Assembly: GCA_910585935.1 (NCBI GenBank)
Contig: CAJUHN010000286.1
Location: 1-5,048 of the forward strand
DNA: 5,048 bases
Reading direction: 5' to 3'
DNA from: an uncultured Lachnospiraceae bacterium
Lineage (GTDB): Bacteria; Bacillota; Clostridia; Lachnospirales; Lachnospiraceae
The notes below the pieces were generated by a model. That model saw only the letters and a list, made by a program, of their open reading frames with translations. It was not told where the DNA came from and ran no database searches. Numbering within the stretch: the stretch's first letter is position 1; every line of letters begins with the position of its first letter. Shown here piece after piece: positions 1 through 4,566 of this stretch. Made by a program: the position numbers and the translations under genes.

Positions 1-1
1 A

Positions 2-169
2 GAAAAATGCTATAAGATTATAGATTCTATAAATAAAGGATTGTCGCCGTATCATTGGGAAATTGAAGAAGGGTATGAAGAAGACATAAGTGGTAGAAAG
101 ACTCCTTGCTATTTAATTGGATTGTTTACTGGAAAAAATAGGATGCTCGAAAAAGTAAAGGAGATGTGA
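2..169 (+). CDS. 3' end of an unknown gene (C-terminal 55 residues)
   Basis: An open frame runs in from the left edge and stops at TGA 167-169, giving the last 55 residues of a protein whose start lies outside the window. The visible part has an acidic stretch (IEEGYEEDISG), a hydrophobic run (YLIGLFTG) and a charged tail ending KVKEM. No motif identifies the family. It is accepted as coding because the other two forward frames are soon closed, the codon use matches the neighbours, and the next gene starts only 10 bases after its stop on the same strand. The purine-rich AAAGGAG just before the stop is probably part of the next gene's initiation region. Function unknown. Confidence 0.6.
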   Translation, partial: EKCYKIIDSINKGLSPYHWEIEEGYEEDISGRKTPCYLIGLFTGKNRMLEKVKEM

Positions 170-179
170 AGATAAATTT

Positions 180-431
180 ATGACAAATGAAAATATGTTA
201 GAAGTAGTAGGGTTGCTTGTTGGGTATACTGAACCTTATGGAGATTCTAGTATTGATGAAGTTAGGTATAAGAATCAAGAGAAAATTATTTGTTTACTCG
301 AAAATGGTATTGAAGATTTAATACACAATGCAGAATACAAAAATAGATCAGAATATAGCATATCAAAAATTGGGAATAGAGCATACGAAGCATTAAAATC
401 GTTGAAGTGTTCTATCGAAGAAATTTTATAG
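180..431 (+). CDS. Small conserved-looking phage protein, unknown function
   Basis: This 83-residue soluble protein has no membrane segment. It has a short N-terminal helix, a GYTEPYGDSSIDEVRYKN segment and a helical C-terminal half. The G-x-x-x-P-x-G-[DE]-[ST]-x-x-D-x-x-R pattern recalls small uncharacterised proteins of Firmicutes phages (where I remember forms like IxPVGETNxDxxR), but this is memory, not a search. ATG 180 is the only good start: upstream in-frame codons give no start before a stop at 156. The AAAGGAG at 157-163 is rather far away (16 bases), with only a weak GAAG nearer, so initiation may be modest or coupled to the upstream stop. It is followed after 17 bases by a small membrane protein gene. 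Function unknown. Confidence 0.75.
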   Translation: MTNENMLEVVGLLVGYTEPYGDSSIDEVRYKNQEKIICLLENGIEDLIHNAEYKNRSEYSISKIGNRAYEALKSLKCSIEEIL

Positions 432-448
432 AAAAGAGAAAGGATAAA

Positions 449-667
449 ATGGAATTTTTGTTAGTGTATGTAAGCATAATTATTGCTATGTTTATAGTAA
501 CAATTAAAGATTTTGAAAATGTTGCTGTCACACCAAAAGAAATATATGAGAGTAATGACTTAAATATGTTTGGGTGTGTAGTAATATTTGTAATTATGTT
601 TTTGGTTAATCCGCTGTTCTTTATAGCTCATTTCATATACTGGGTATTTCATGTTGGTAACGATTAG
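449..667 (+). CDS. Small membrane protein with two transmembrane segments
   Basis: This 72-residue hydrophobic protein begins MEFLLVYVSIII. One membrane helix covers about residues 3-19 and a second, longer hydrophobic stretch covers about 40-65 (VVIFVIMFLVNPLFF onward). A polar loop of about 20 residues lies between them. The frame stays open upstream to a GTG at 407, but that would overlap the preceding gene and has no ribosome binding site. ATG 449 has GAGAAAGGA just upstream, so it is the better start. No catalytic motif is visible. Small membrane proteins in phage accessory blocks can act in superinfection exclusion, lysis or membrane-targeted host takeover, but nothing here chooses among these. 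It is followed by a second membrane-anchored protein. Confidence 0.72.
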   Translation: MEFLLVYVSIIIAMFIVTIKDFENVAVTPKEIYESNDLNMFGCVVIFVIMFLVNPLFFIAHFIYWVFHVGND

Positions 668-726
668 AGAAGGCAATGAAAGATAGGTTTCATTTGTTGT
701 ATTAAATATAAAATTGGAGGTTCTGA

Positions 727-1101
727 ATGAAATTAGCAAGAAAAATTATGATGTATACATTATTAATATGTATTGCTTTTATCATGATTTATTCTGTTGT
801 TGATTATCTTGGAAAACAATCAGAATATCATGAAAGCAGATATGAATTAGAAGAAATAGAAAATGGTATATATGTCAGAACTTATCATATGGTATCAACG
901 GTTCCAGCACATAACTACGATGTAATTGAAATTTGTATAAATAGCAAAGTATGTACTTATAAAGGAAGTGTAGATATAACTTATACAAATGAAAATCCAT
1001 ACGCTGTAATCATGCAGAATAATCTTGTAAATGATGATAAAGTTTTTGTATATGTTCCAAAAGGTACTGTTGATTACAAAGAAAGCGTTGGTGTGAAATG
1101 A
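727..1101 (+). CDS. Membrane-anchored protein with a small extracytoplasmic domain, unknown function
   Basis: This 124-residue protein has a basic N-terminus (MKLARK) followed by one hydrophobic segment at about residues 8-26, then about 95 polar residues. That is the layout of a signal anchor with the C-terminal domain outside the membrane. A lipoprotein box is not present. The soluble part is rich in predicted beta strands (YDVIEICI, VDITYTNE, KVFVYVPKG) and has two cysteines, C70 and C76, that could pair outside the cell. The ribosome binding site is strong (TTGGAGG at 714-720, 6 bases before ATG 727). Its last four bases overlap the next start (ATGA), so the next gene is probably translationally coupled. 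The family is not recognised. Confidence 0.78.
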   Translation: MKLARKIMMYTLLICIAFIMIYSVVDYLGKQSEYHESRYELEEIENGIYVRTYHMVSTVPAHNYDVIEICINSKVCTYKGSVDITYTNENPYAVIMQNNLVNDDKVFVYVPKGTVDYKESVGVK

Positions 1102-1400
1102 AAAATGTAAATAAAATAAGAGAATATAAAAATAGATACTGGTTGGTAAATGATGATGTATATGAATTGCATTTCCATCAGTTCTATGATGATGAAATAA
1201 TTCTCAAATTCATTCAAAATAAAGAAGATTCAGAGAATTACATATATGTATCAGGCTTATTGAATGTAGAACATGATGAAGAATTTGCCGAATCTATAGA
1301 AGACGCTATGGAGCAGTTTGAGTATATGGTAATTGATTATATAAAAGAGAAGATTGGTTACTATGAGGAAATGTTAGATAAGTTTCAGGAGGAGAAATGA
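1098..1400 (+). CDS. Strongly acidic 100-residue protein, unknown function
   Basis: The N-terminal half looks beta-rich and aromatic (YKNRYWLVNDDVYELHFHQFYDD). The C-terminal half, from about residue 58, is helical and very acidic (EHDEEFAESIEDAMEQFEY, then a short E/K-rich helix to the end). By hand count there are about 26 acidic against 11 basic residues. There are no cysteines or obvious catalytic motifs. It is joined at both ends by 4-base ATGA overlaps, to the membrane protein upstream and to the YopX gene downstream, so the three are almost certainly translated in series. It has no clear ribosome binding site of its own, which fits coupled initiation. A DNA-mimic or small adaptor role is possible but is only inference from charge. 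Confidence 0.75.
   Translation: MKNVNKIREYKNRYWLVNDDVYELHFHQFYDDEIILKFIQNKEDSENYIYVSGLLNVEHDEEFAESIEDAMEQFEYMVIDYIKEKIGYYEEMLDKFQEEK
1387..1392 (+). promoter_or_regulatory. Ribosome binding site of the YopX gene, inside the preceding gene
   Basis: AGGAGG (followed by AG, so the pairing can slide) lies 4 bases before ATG 1397 and is inside the last codons of the upstream acidic-protein gene. It supports the 1397 start despite the 4-base overlap, and suggests both independent and coupled initiation. Confidence 0.75.
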
Positions 1401-1828
1401 GCCAAAAAATAAAATTCAGAGCGTGGGATAAAGAAGGAAAGGAAATGATCTATGACGTACAAAATACATATGATTATACTTGTAACGGATCAGGTGCTAT
1501 GGAGCCATCATTTAAAGATGTGTTAGAAGACAAAGACAGATATGAAGTCATGCAATTTGTAAATCTATGTGATTTTGATGGTAAGGAATTATATACTTGT
1601 GATATTTCTATAGATGAAAAGGGAAGGATATTTGTTGTTTATCGTGGTGAAGGTGGATTCTGTATGTGCTTGGCAAAGGAATTTAATTGGGCAGTTTCAA
1701 ATGGCGTTTCTCCTACACAGCTTAAAGGATTAAGTGATATGAATTGCGGCGGGTGGTTTTTAGATAAGCATAGGATTATTGGTAATATTTATGAAAATCC
1801 AGAGTTGATTGTTGAGGAGAGGTATTAA
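1397..1828 (+). CDS. YopX family phage protein
   Basis: This 143-residue protein has the landmarks of the YopX family (named after a protein of the Bacillus SPbeta prophage). The N-terminal KIKFRAWDKEGKEMIY is at residues 4-19. The central segment VMQFVNLCDFDGKELYTCDI (51-70) corresponds to the usual QYTGLKDKNGKEIYEGDI type motif. The C-terminal IIGNIYENPEL is at 127-137. Length is normal for the family. The biochemical role of YopX proteins is not established. They are common in accessory and early regions of Firmicutes phages. Here the central motif is diverged, with Cys at positions 58 and 68, and further Cys at 29, 89, 91 and 117. ATG 1397 overlaps the previous stop (ATGA) and has its own strong AGGAGG at 1387-1392. 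Confidence 0.9.
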   Translation: MSQKIKFRAWDKEGKEMIYDVQNTYDYTCNGSGAMEPSFKDVLEDKDRYEVMQFVNLCDFDGKELYTCDISIDEKGRIFVVYRGEGGFCMCLAKEFNWAVSNGVSPTQLKGLSDMNCGGWFLDKHRIIGNIYENPELIVEERY

Positions 1829-1832
1829 AATT

Positions 1833-2045
1833 ATGAAGTATTCTGATAAAGCATATAGAGAATTATATTCATTAGCTAGATTGTTAGAAAAATTTAATAA
1901 TGAATTGAAGAATGAAGAAGTAGTACCTTGGAGCAAAGATGACAAGGATAAAATAACTGGAGATATAGAAGAATGGTCTTATTTATTAAAATCTTACTCA
2001 AAACAAATTGGTGAATTTATGTTTGTAAAAGATTTGGAAGGATAA
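1833..2045 (+). CDS. Small helical protein, unknown function
   Basis: This 70-residue protein begins MKYSDKAYRELYSL. It is largely helical, with two amphipathic helices (about residues 6-30 and 40-63) separated by a VVPWSKDD turn, so it is probably a helical hairpin. It has no cysteine, membrane segment or catalytic motif. The frame is open further upstream with TTG codons at 1809 and 1812. ATG 1833 is preferred because it follows GAGGAGAGG (1814-1822) at a workable distance and begins 4 bases after the YopX stop. Function unknown. Its position in an unbroken co-directional chain suggests co-expression with YopX. Confidence 0.7.
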   Translation: MKYSDKAYRELYSLARLLEKFNNELKNEEVVPWSKDDKDKITGDIEEWSYLLKSYSKQIGEFMFVKDLEG

Positions 2046-2077
2046 GGCAATAGAATGCTCGTTTTAAGGCTAAAAAT

Positions 2078-2084
2078 GGAGGAG
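2078..2084 (+). promoter_or_regulatory. Ribosome binding site deciding start 2088
   Basis: GGAGGAG lies 3-5 bases before ATG 2088, the best match to the anti-Shine-Dalgarno in this stretch. It argues for the 49-residue product over the longer version starting at 2055. Confidence 0.65.
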
Positions 2085-2087
2085 TTT

Positions 2088-2237
2088 ATGAAAGCTAATA
2101 TAGAAATTAGTGAGGAAACAATGGACGTGTTGGCAGGAGCATTGGATTTATCGTCATTATATGATGAGGATTACGGAGTTGATGAAGAAAATCTAAGCTA
2201 TGCGATAAAATTAATGGTTGACTTATGCGCAAAGTAG
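2088..2237 (+). CDS. Small acidic protein of 49 residues, unknown function
   Basis: The product starts MKANIEISEETMDVLAGALD and ends LMVDLCAK, with acidic middle LYDEDYGVDEENLSY. A short beta strand (NIEIS) followed by helices resembles the beginnings of ribbon-helix-helix or other small dimeric proteins, but it lacks the basic strand expected of a DNA binder. An in-frame ATG at 2055 would add 11 residues (MLVLRLKMEEF). I prefer ATG 2088 because GGAGGAG lies directly before it, whereas 2055 has only a weak AAGG. The 42-base stretch between the previous stop and this start holds nothing else visible. Confidence 0.65.
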   Translation: MKANIEISEETMDVLAGALDLSSLYDEDYGVDEENLSYAIKLMVDLCAK

Positions 2238-2255
2238 AAGGAGAAGATAATATCT

Positions 2256-2582
2256 ATGATAATGATAAACGGAAACTGGGAGCAAGTCAAAGACTTATCA
2301 GATGTTCTCAGAATTGTATCTGAAAATATTGGTAGTGAATTTGCGCAAAAAGTAAGAGAGATATGTGGAGAGCCAAGCGAAGAATTATATGCAGCATATC
2401 AGAAGTTAGAAAATGAGAAAGATGAGTTAGAGCAAAGATGTAATGACTATGATGACATATTGGAAAGTTTGGATTATCTGAATGAACAAATAGATAATCT
2501 TGAAAGTTACATAGATGAAAATAAGGATGGTACTGATTTTATGGAAGGTATGATAAAGGCATTTGAGATGATTGAGAGGTAA
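2256..2582 (+). CDS. Acidic coiled-coil protein, unknown function
   Basis: This 108-residue protein has an N-terminal globular-looking part (about residues 1-42, including WEQVKDLSDVLRIV). A heptad-like coiled coil follows at about 43-88, rich in Glu, Asp, Leu and Asn, and then a short C-terminal helix. By hand count about 29 residues are acidic against 10 basic. Cys37 and Cys62 are the only cysteines. AAGGAG at 2238-2243 is 12 bases before ATG 2256. An alternative ATG at 2262 is even farther away, so 2256 is kept. It probably oligomerises through the coiled coil. Role unknown. The next gene's ribosome binding site overlaps its 3' end. Confidence 0.75.
   Translation: MIMINGNWEQVKDLSDVLRIVSENIGSEFAQKVREICGEPSEELYAAYQKLENEKDELEQRCNDYDDILESLDYLNEQIDNLESYIDENKDGTDFMEGMIKAFEMIER
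2574..2579 (+). promoter_or_regulatory. Ribosome binding site for the GTG-start gene
   Basis: GAGAGG is spaced 8 bases from GTG 2588 and lies within the last codons of the upstream coiled-coil gene. It is the main evidence for the non-ATG start. Confidence 0.55.
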
Positions 2583-2587
2583 TTTTA

Positions 2588-2755
2588 GTGAATAAGATAA
2601 TAAACAAATTTGATGATTCAATTGGCAAAGAATTTTATATAGAATTGGCAAATAAGTTAGAAGAAATGTATAACAAATCAAAAACTTTTGGAGAAGTAAC
2701 ATTAGTAGGAGATTTGATACAGGTATTGAATGATAAAACGAAAATGGATGAGTAA
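2588..2755 (+). CDS. Small protein of 55 residues with GTG start, unknown function
   Basis: Reading from GTG 2588 gives a complete 55-residue frame beginning (M)NKIINKFDDSIGKEFYIEL and ending NDKTKMDE, with stop TAA at 2753-2755. GAGAGG at 2574-2579 lies 8 bases upstream, inside the end of the previous gene. This ORF fills exactly the space between its neighbours: it starts 5 bases after the previous stop and ends just before the AAGGAG of the next gene, which supports it being real. The protein is helical and near neutral to acidic, with no recognisable motif. It is easily missed because it is short and lacks an ATG. Confidence 0.68.
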   Translation: MNKIINKFDDSIGKEFYIELANKLEEMYNKSKTFGEVTLVGDLIQVLNDKTKMDE

Positions 2756-2758
2756 AGC

Positions 2759-2764
2759 AAGGAG
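2759..2764 (+). promoter_or_regulatory. Ribosome binding site deciding start 2772
   Basis: AAGGAG is placed 7 bases before ATG 2772 and just after the preceding stop (2753-2755). It excludes the longer version starting at 2730, which has no such site. Confidence 0.7.
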
Positions 2765-2771
2765 AGACATA

Positions 2772-3065
2772 ATGTTTACAGCTAAAGAGGCATATAAAAA
2801 GGCACAAGAAGTAAGAGATAATTATCAGAGAGATTTAAAAGAATTAGAAAATAGGATTGAGACAGCAGTATTTCGTGGAGAATTTGGTATTGTTGTTGAT
2901 AATTATTTAAGTGATTTAGTGATTGAAAAATTATATGAGTTTGGATATAAAGTAACTCTAAATAATGAACAAACAACAAGAGAAGAAATAGTCATTTGTG
3001 GTAAGGTATGTCCGCTTTTATTGAATAAAAATGATAGCCCATATTATACAATAGAATGGTCTTGA
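2772..3065 (+). CDS. Small phage-type protein with N-terminal helix and C-terminal beta domain, unknown function
   Basis: This 97-residue protein begins MFTAKEAYKKAQEVRD. A charged helix (about residues 3-33) is followed by RGEFGIVVDNYLSDLVIEKLYEFGYKV (35-61) and a C-terminal strand YYTIEWS. The order, helix then GEF-x-[IV]-x-V, then a helix ending in [LF]GYKV, then a final x-I-x-W strand, is one I associate with uncharacterised Firmicutes phage proteins, from memory only. Cys76 and Cys80 are close together. The frame is open upstream to an ATG at 2730, but that would overlap the GTG-start gene. ATG 2772 has AAGGAG at 2759-2764 with ideal 7-base spacing, so it is chosen. Function unknown. Confidence 0.78.
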   Translation: MFTAKEAYKKAQEVRDNYQRDLKELENRIETAVFRGEFGIVVDNYLSDLVIEKLYEFGYKVTLNNEQTTREEIVICGKVCPLLLNKNDSPYYTIEWS

Positions 3066-3094
3066 ATCCACGCTTTCGAAGGAGAAAATGAACA

Positions 3095-3232
3095 ATGGAG
3101 AAATTTTTAAAACGACTATTTTGCAAGCATGATTATACATACACTTATCTTCACATGATTAATGGAGGGATGGCAAAATTATATCATTGTGAATGTAAAA
3201 AGTGTGGAAAGGTAAGGTATAAAACTAACTAA
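3095..3232 (+). CDS. Cys/His mini-protein, possible zinc-binding (CxH...CxxC)
   Basis: This 45-residue protein reads MEKFLKRLFCKHDYTY... and ends HCECKKCGKVRYKTN. The candidate metal ligands are Cys10 and His12 near the N-terminus and Cys34 and Cys37 (CKKCGK) near the C-terminus, spaced as in a small zinc ribbon. Cys32 and His31 are nearby alternatives. The protein is strongly basic, which would suit nucleic-acid contact. Similar LFCKH...CxxCGK mini-proteins occur in Firmicutes phages as far as I recall. Role unknown. AAGGAG at 3079-3084 is 10 bases before ATG 3095. An ATG at 3088 in another frame gives only 14 residues. The stop TAA shares its last A with the next start (TAATG), so it is probably coupled to the exonuclease gene. 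Confidence 0.75.
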   Translation: MEKFLKRLFCKHDYTYTYLHMINGGMAKLYHCECKKCGKVRYKTN

Positions 3233-3810
3233 TGAAAATATTTTTTGATACAGAATTTACAGGACTACATAAAGATACAACATTAATCAGCATCGGATTA
3301 ATTTCAGAAGATAGAAGATGTTTTTATGCAGAGTTGACAGATTATAAAAGAACACTGCCAGATGCAGATAATTGGAATTGGATAGAAGAAAATGTAATTG
3401 CAAATCTTTATAAATCCAAAAGTGAAGATGACAGAAAATATATTCCTAATTATCATATTGGAACAAAGGATGATATTGCATTGGCTCTTGGTAATTGGTT
3501 TAAACAATTTGATCAAGTAGAGTTGGTGTCTGATGTATGTCATTATGATATGGTTCTATTAATTGATTTGTTTGGAACAGCGTTTGACTTGCCTAAAAAT
3601 GTAAGCGCAAGTTGCTACGATATAAATCAAGATATTGCAAGATATTATAGAATTAGTCAATCTGAAGCATTTGATAAATCAAGAGAAGAAATATTGTGGG
3701 ATAGATGGAAAGATGGCTCAGTTAGTGGTAACAAGCATAATTCTTTGTATGACGCAAAAGTAATCAGAGAGTTATATCAAATTTTGAATAATGTAGATTT
3801 TGATAAATAA
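3232..3810 (+). CDS. DEDDh-type 3'-5' exonuclease (Rv2179c-like)
   Basis: This 192-residue protein has the three exonuclease motifs of the DEDDh superfamily. Motif I is FFDTEFTG with Asp6 and Glu8. Motif II is SDVCHYDMVLLIDLFG, most likely contributing Asp106, with Asp101 the alternative. Motif III is KHNSLYDA with His169 and Asp174. These residues bind two metal ions that hydrolyse the 3'-terminal phosphodiester of RNA or single-stranded DNA. The overall layout, a compact single domain of about 170-190 residues, resembles the Rv2179c-like exoribonuclease family rather than the DnaQ/epsilon or RNase T families, but substrate preference cannot be read from sequence. The start at 3232 overlaps the preceding stop (TAATG). 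Only weak AAGG sequences lie upstream, so coupling to the CxxC mini-protein is likely. All catalytic residues appear intact. Likely cytoplasmic, acting in phage RNA or DNA turnover. Confidence 0.88.
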   Translation: MKIFFDTEFTGLHKDTTLISIGLISEDRRCFYAELTDYKRTLPDADNWNWIEENVIANLYKSKSEDDRKYIPNYHIGTKDDIALALGNWFKQFDQVELVSDVCHYDMVLLIDLFGTAFDLPKNVSASCYDINQDIARYYRISQSEAFDKSREEILWDRWKDGSVSGNKHNSLYDAKVIRELYQILNNVDFDK

Positions 3811-3840
3811 TGAGGTAATGAAACAAGTCTTTTGTTTATG

Positions 3841-3848
3841 AAGGAGGT
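3841..3848 (+). promoter_or_regulatory. Consensus ribosome binding site of the 59-residue protein
   Basis: AAGGAGGT, the full complement of the 16S 3' tail, lies 3 bases before ATG 3852. It is the strongest match in the window and the main support for calling this short gene. Confidence 0.75.
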
Positions 3849-3851
3849 ACA

Positions 3852-4031
3852 ATGAAAAAATCTGATTTAATTGATTTAATAAATAGGAATTTCGGAGATG
3901 ATGACGAGATAAATTTCTATGTTTATGACTATGAATATGCTTCTGGTGAAGATGATTATAAAGATGTAGGCACTGCAAAAATAGTAGAAGTTGATGATAA
4001 ATATATTACTTTTGGAATACATCATAGATAG
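3852..4031 (+). CDS. Small acidic protein of 59 residues, unknown function
   Basis: The product reads MKKSDLIDLINRNFGDDDEI, then an aromatic and acidic middle (FYVYDYEYASGEDDYKDV), then AKIVEVDDKYITFGIHHR. This gives a short helix followed by predicted strands. By hand count there are 15 acidic and 7 basic residues. It recalls small phage proteins that begin with a [ST]KxELIxxL helix followed by a D/E-rich strand, whose function is unknown. The ribosome binding site AAGGAGGT at 3841-3848 is a perfect consensus, so this is likely well expressed despite its size. It sits between the exonuclease and Pth2 genes with 41- and 24-base gaps. Confidence 0.75.
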   Translation: MKKSDLIDLINRNFGDDDEINFYVYDYEYASGEDDYKDVGTAKIVEVDDKYITFGIHHR

Positions 4032-4055
4032 AATCGCAATTTTAAAGGAGAACAT

Positions 4056-4532
4056 ATGTATAAACAGATAATTATTGTTCGTAAAGATTTGAACATGAGT
4101 CCAGGAAAGCTGGCAGCGCAGGTTTCTCATGGAAGTATGTCATTCTTGACAAGTTTAATTAGAAGATGGTCAAGTCCAGAAACAAATCATGATCTTGTGA
4201 TGCAAGGTTGTGTTTGTCCATATGATAATGATGAAATAGCAGGATATAATTTTGAATACTTTTTTAATAAAGATTTATTTGAACAATGGATAAATGGAGA
4301 ATTTACTAAGTGTGTTCTTCAGGCGAAGAACAAGAATCAGCTTTTAAAAGCTAAAACTATGGCAGAAGAGTTAGGTATGAAAGAAGGAGAAGATTTTTGG
4401 CTGATACGAGATAACTGTCATACAGAATTGGAACCTGAAGAAAGTGGAAGAACATTAACTGTAATAGGGTTCAAACCTATGGATTCAGAAATTATTGATC
4501 AGATAGGTAGAAAATATCATTTATATGTGTAG
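4056..4532 (+). CDS. Peptidyl-tRNA hydrolase type 2 (Pth2 family)
   Basis: This 158-residue protein matches the Pth2 fold, which cleaves the ester bond of peptidyl-tRNA released from stalled ribosomes and so recycles tRNA. The N-terminal signature IIIVRKDLNMSPGKLAAQVSH (residues 5-25) carries the conserved Lys18 and His25. The C-terminal signature LIRDNCHTELEPEESGRTLTVIGF (116-139) matches the family's D-x-G-x-T-x-[IL]-x-P...TVLGIGP segment, with Asp119, Thr123 and Pro127. Canonical Pth2 is about 115-120 residues. Here about 35-40 extra residues lie between the first helix and the QW...KCVLQA strand (about residues 36-75), including two close cysteines, C52 and C54. Pth2 is typical of archaea and eukaryotes, while most bacteria use the unrelated Pth. 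AAAGGAG at 4044-4050 gives ideal 5-base spacing. DNA ligase follows downstream. Confidence 0.88.
   Translation: MYKQIIIVRKDLNMSPGKLAAQVSHGSMSFLTSLIRRWSSPETNHDLVMQGCVCPYDNDEIAGYNFEYFFNKDLFEQWINGEFTKCVLQAKNKNQLLKAKTMAEELGMKEGEDFWLIRDNCHTELEPEESGRTLTVIGFKPMDSEIIDQIGRKYHLYV
4339..4352. repeat. 14-base perfect palindrome inside the pth2 gene
   Basis: AGCTTTTAAAAGCT reads the same on both strands and lies in the coding part for NQLLKAK. It may be chance in AT-rich coding sequence. It has no loop, so it would not form a terminator hairpin in RNA. Confidence 0.3.
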
Positions 4533-4553
4533 ATAAAATGTGTGTTTCAATGG

Positions 4554-4559
4554 AAGGAG
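4554..4559 (+). promoter_or_regulatory. Ribosome binding site of the TTG-start ligase gene
   Basis: AAGGAG lies 7 bases before TTG 4567. An in-frame stop TGA at 4564-4566 sits immediately before the TTG, so no upstream start is possible. This site, plus ligase homology from the first residues, fixes the start. Confidence 0.75.
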
Positions 4560-4566
4560 AATGTGA

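Noticed and set aside
407..448. Upstream GTG start for the two-helix membrane protein
   Set aside because: It overlaps the previous gene and has no ribosome binding site. ATG 449 is preceded by GAGAAAGGA.
1809..1832. Upstream TTG start for the 70-residue helical protein
   Set aside because: It would place the start inside YopX and consume the GAGGAGAGG ribosome binding site that serves ATG 1833.
1760..1945. Minus-strand open frame of 61 codons
   Set aside because: It lies opposite YopX and the following gene, has low-complexity hydrophobic composition typical of an antisense shadow, and has no supporting context.
2427..2979. Minus-strand open frames at 2427-2807 and 2782-2979
   Set aside because: They run opposite well-supported small + strand genes with proper ribosome binding sites, and their Leu/Ile/Tyr/Cys-rich translations look like reverse complements of Asp/Glu/Lys-rich genes.
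3821..3837. Possible hairpin AAACAA-GTCTT-TTGTTT after the exonuclease gene
   Set aside because: It has six pairs, five of them A-U, and no T tract, so it is too weak for a terminator. The next gene follows immediately in the same direction.
3818..3841. Seven-codon frame MKQVFCL before the 59-residue gene
   Set aside because: Its GAGGT is too close to the ATG to work as a ribosome binding site, and the peptide shows no leader feature. It is probably chance.
3304..4130. Minus-strand open frames within the exonuclease to pth2 region
   Set aside because: The + strand is firmly coding here (DEDDh exonuclease, 59-residue protein, Pth2), and the antisense products have no motif.
4146..4151. TTGACA resembling a -35 promoter element
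   Set aside because: It lies inside pth2, and no TATAAT-like -10 element occurs at 16-18 bases downstream.
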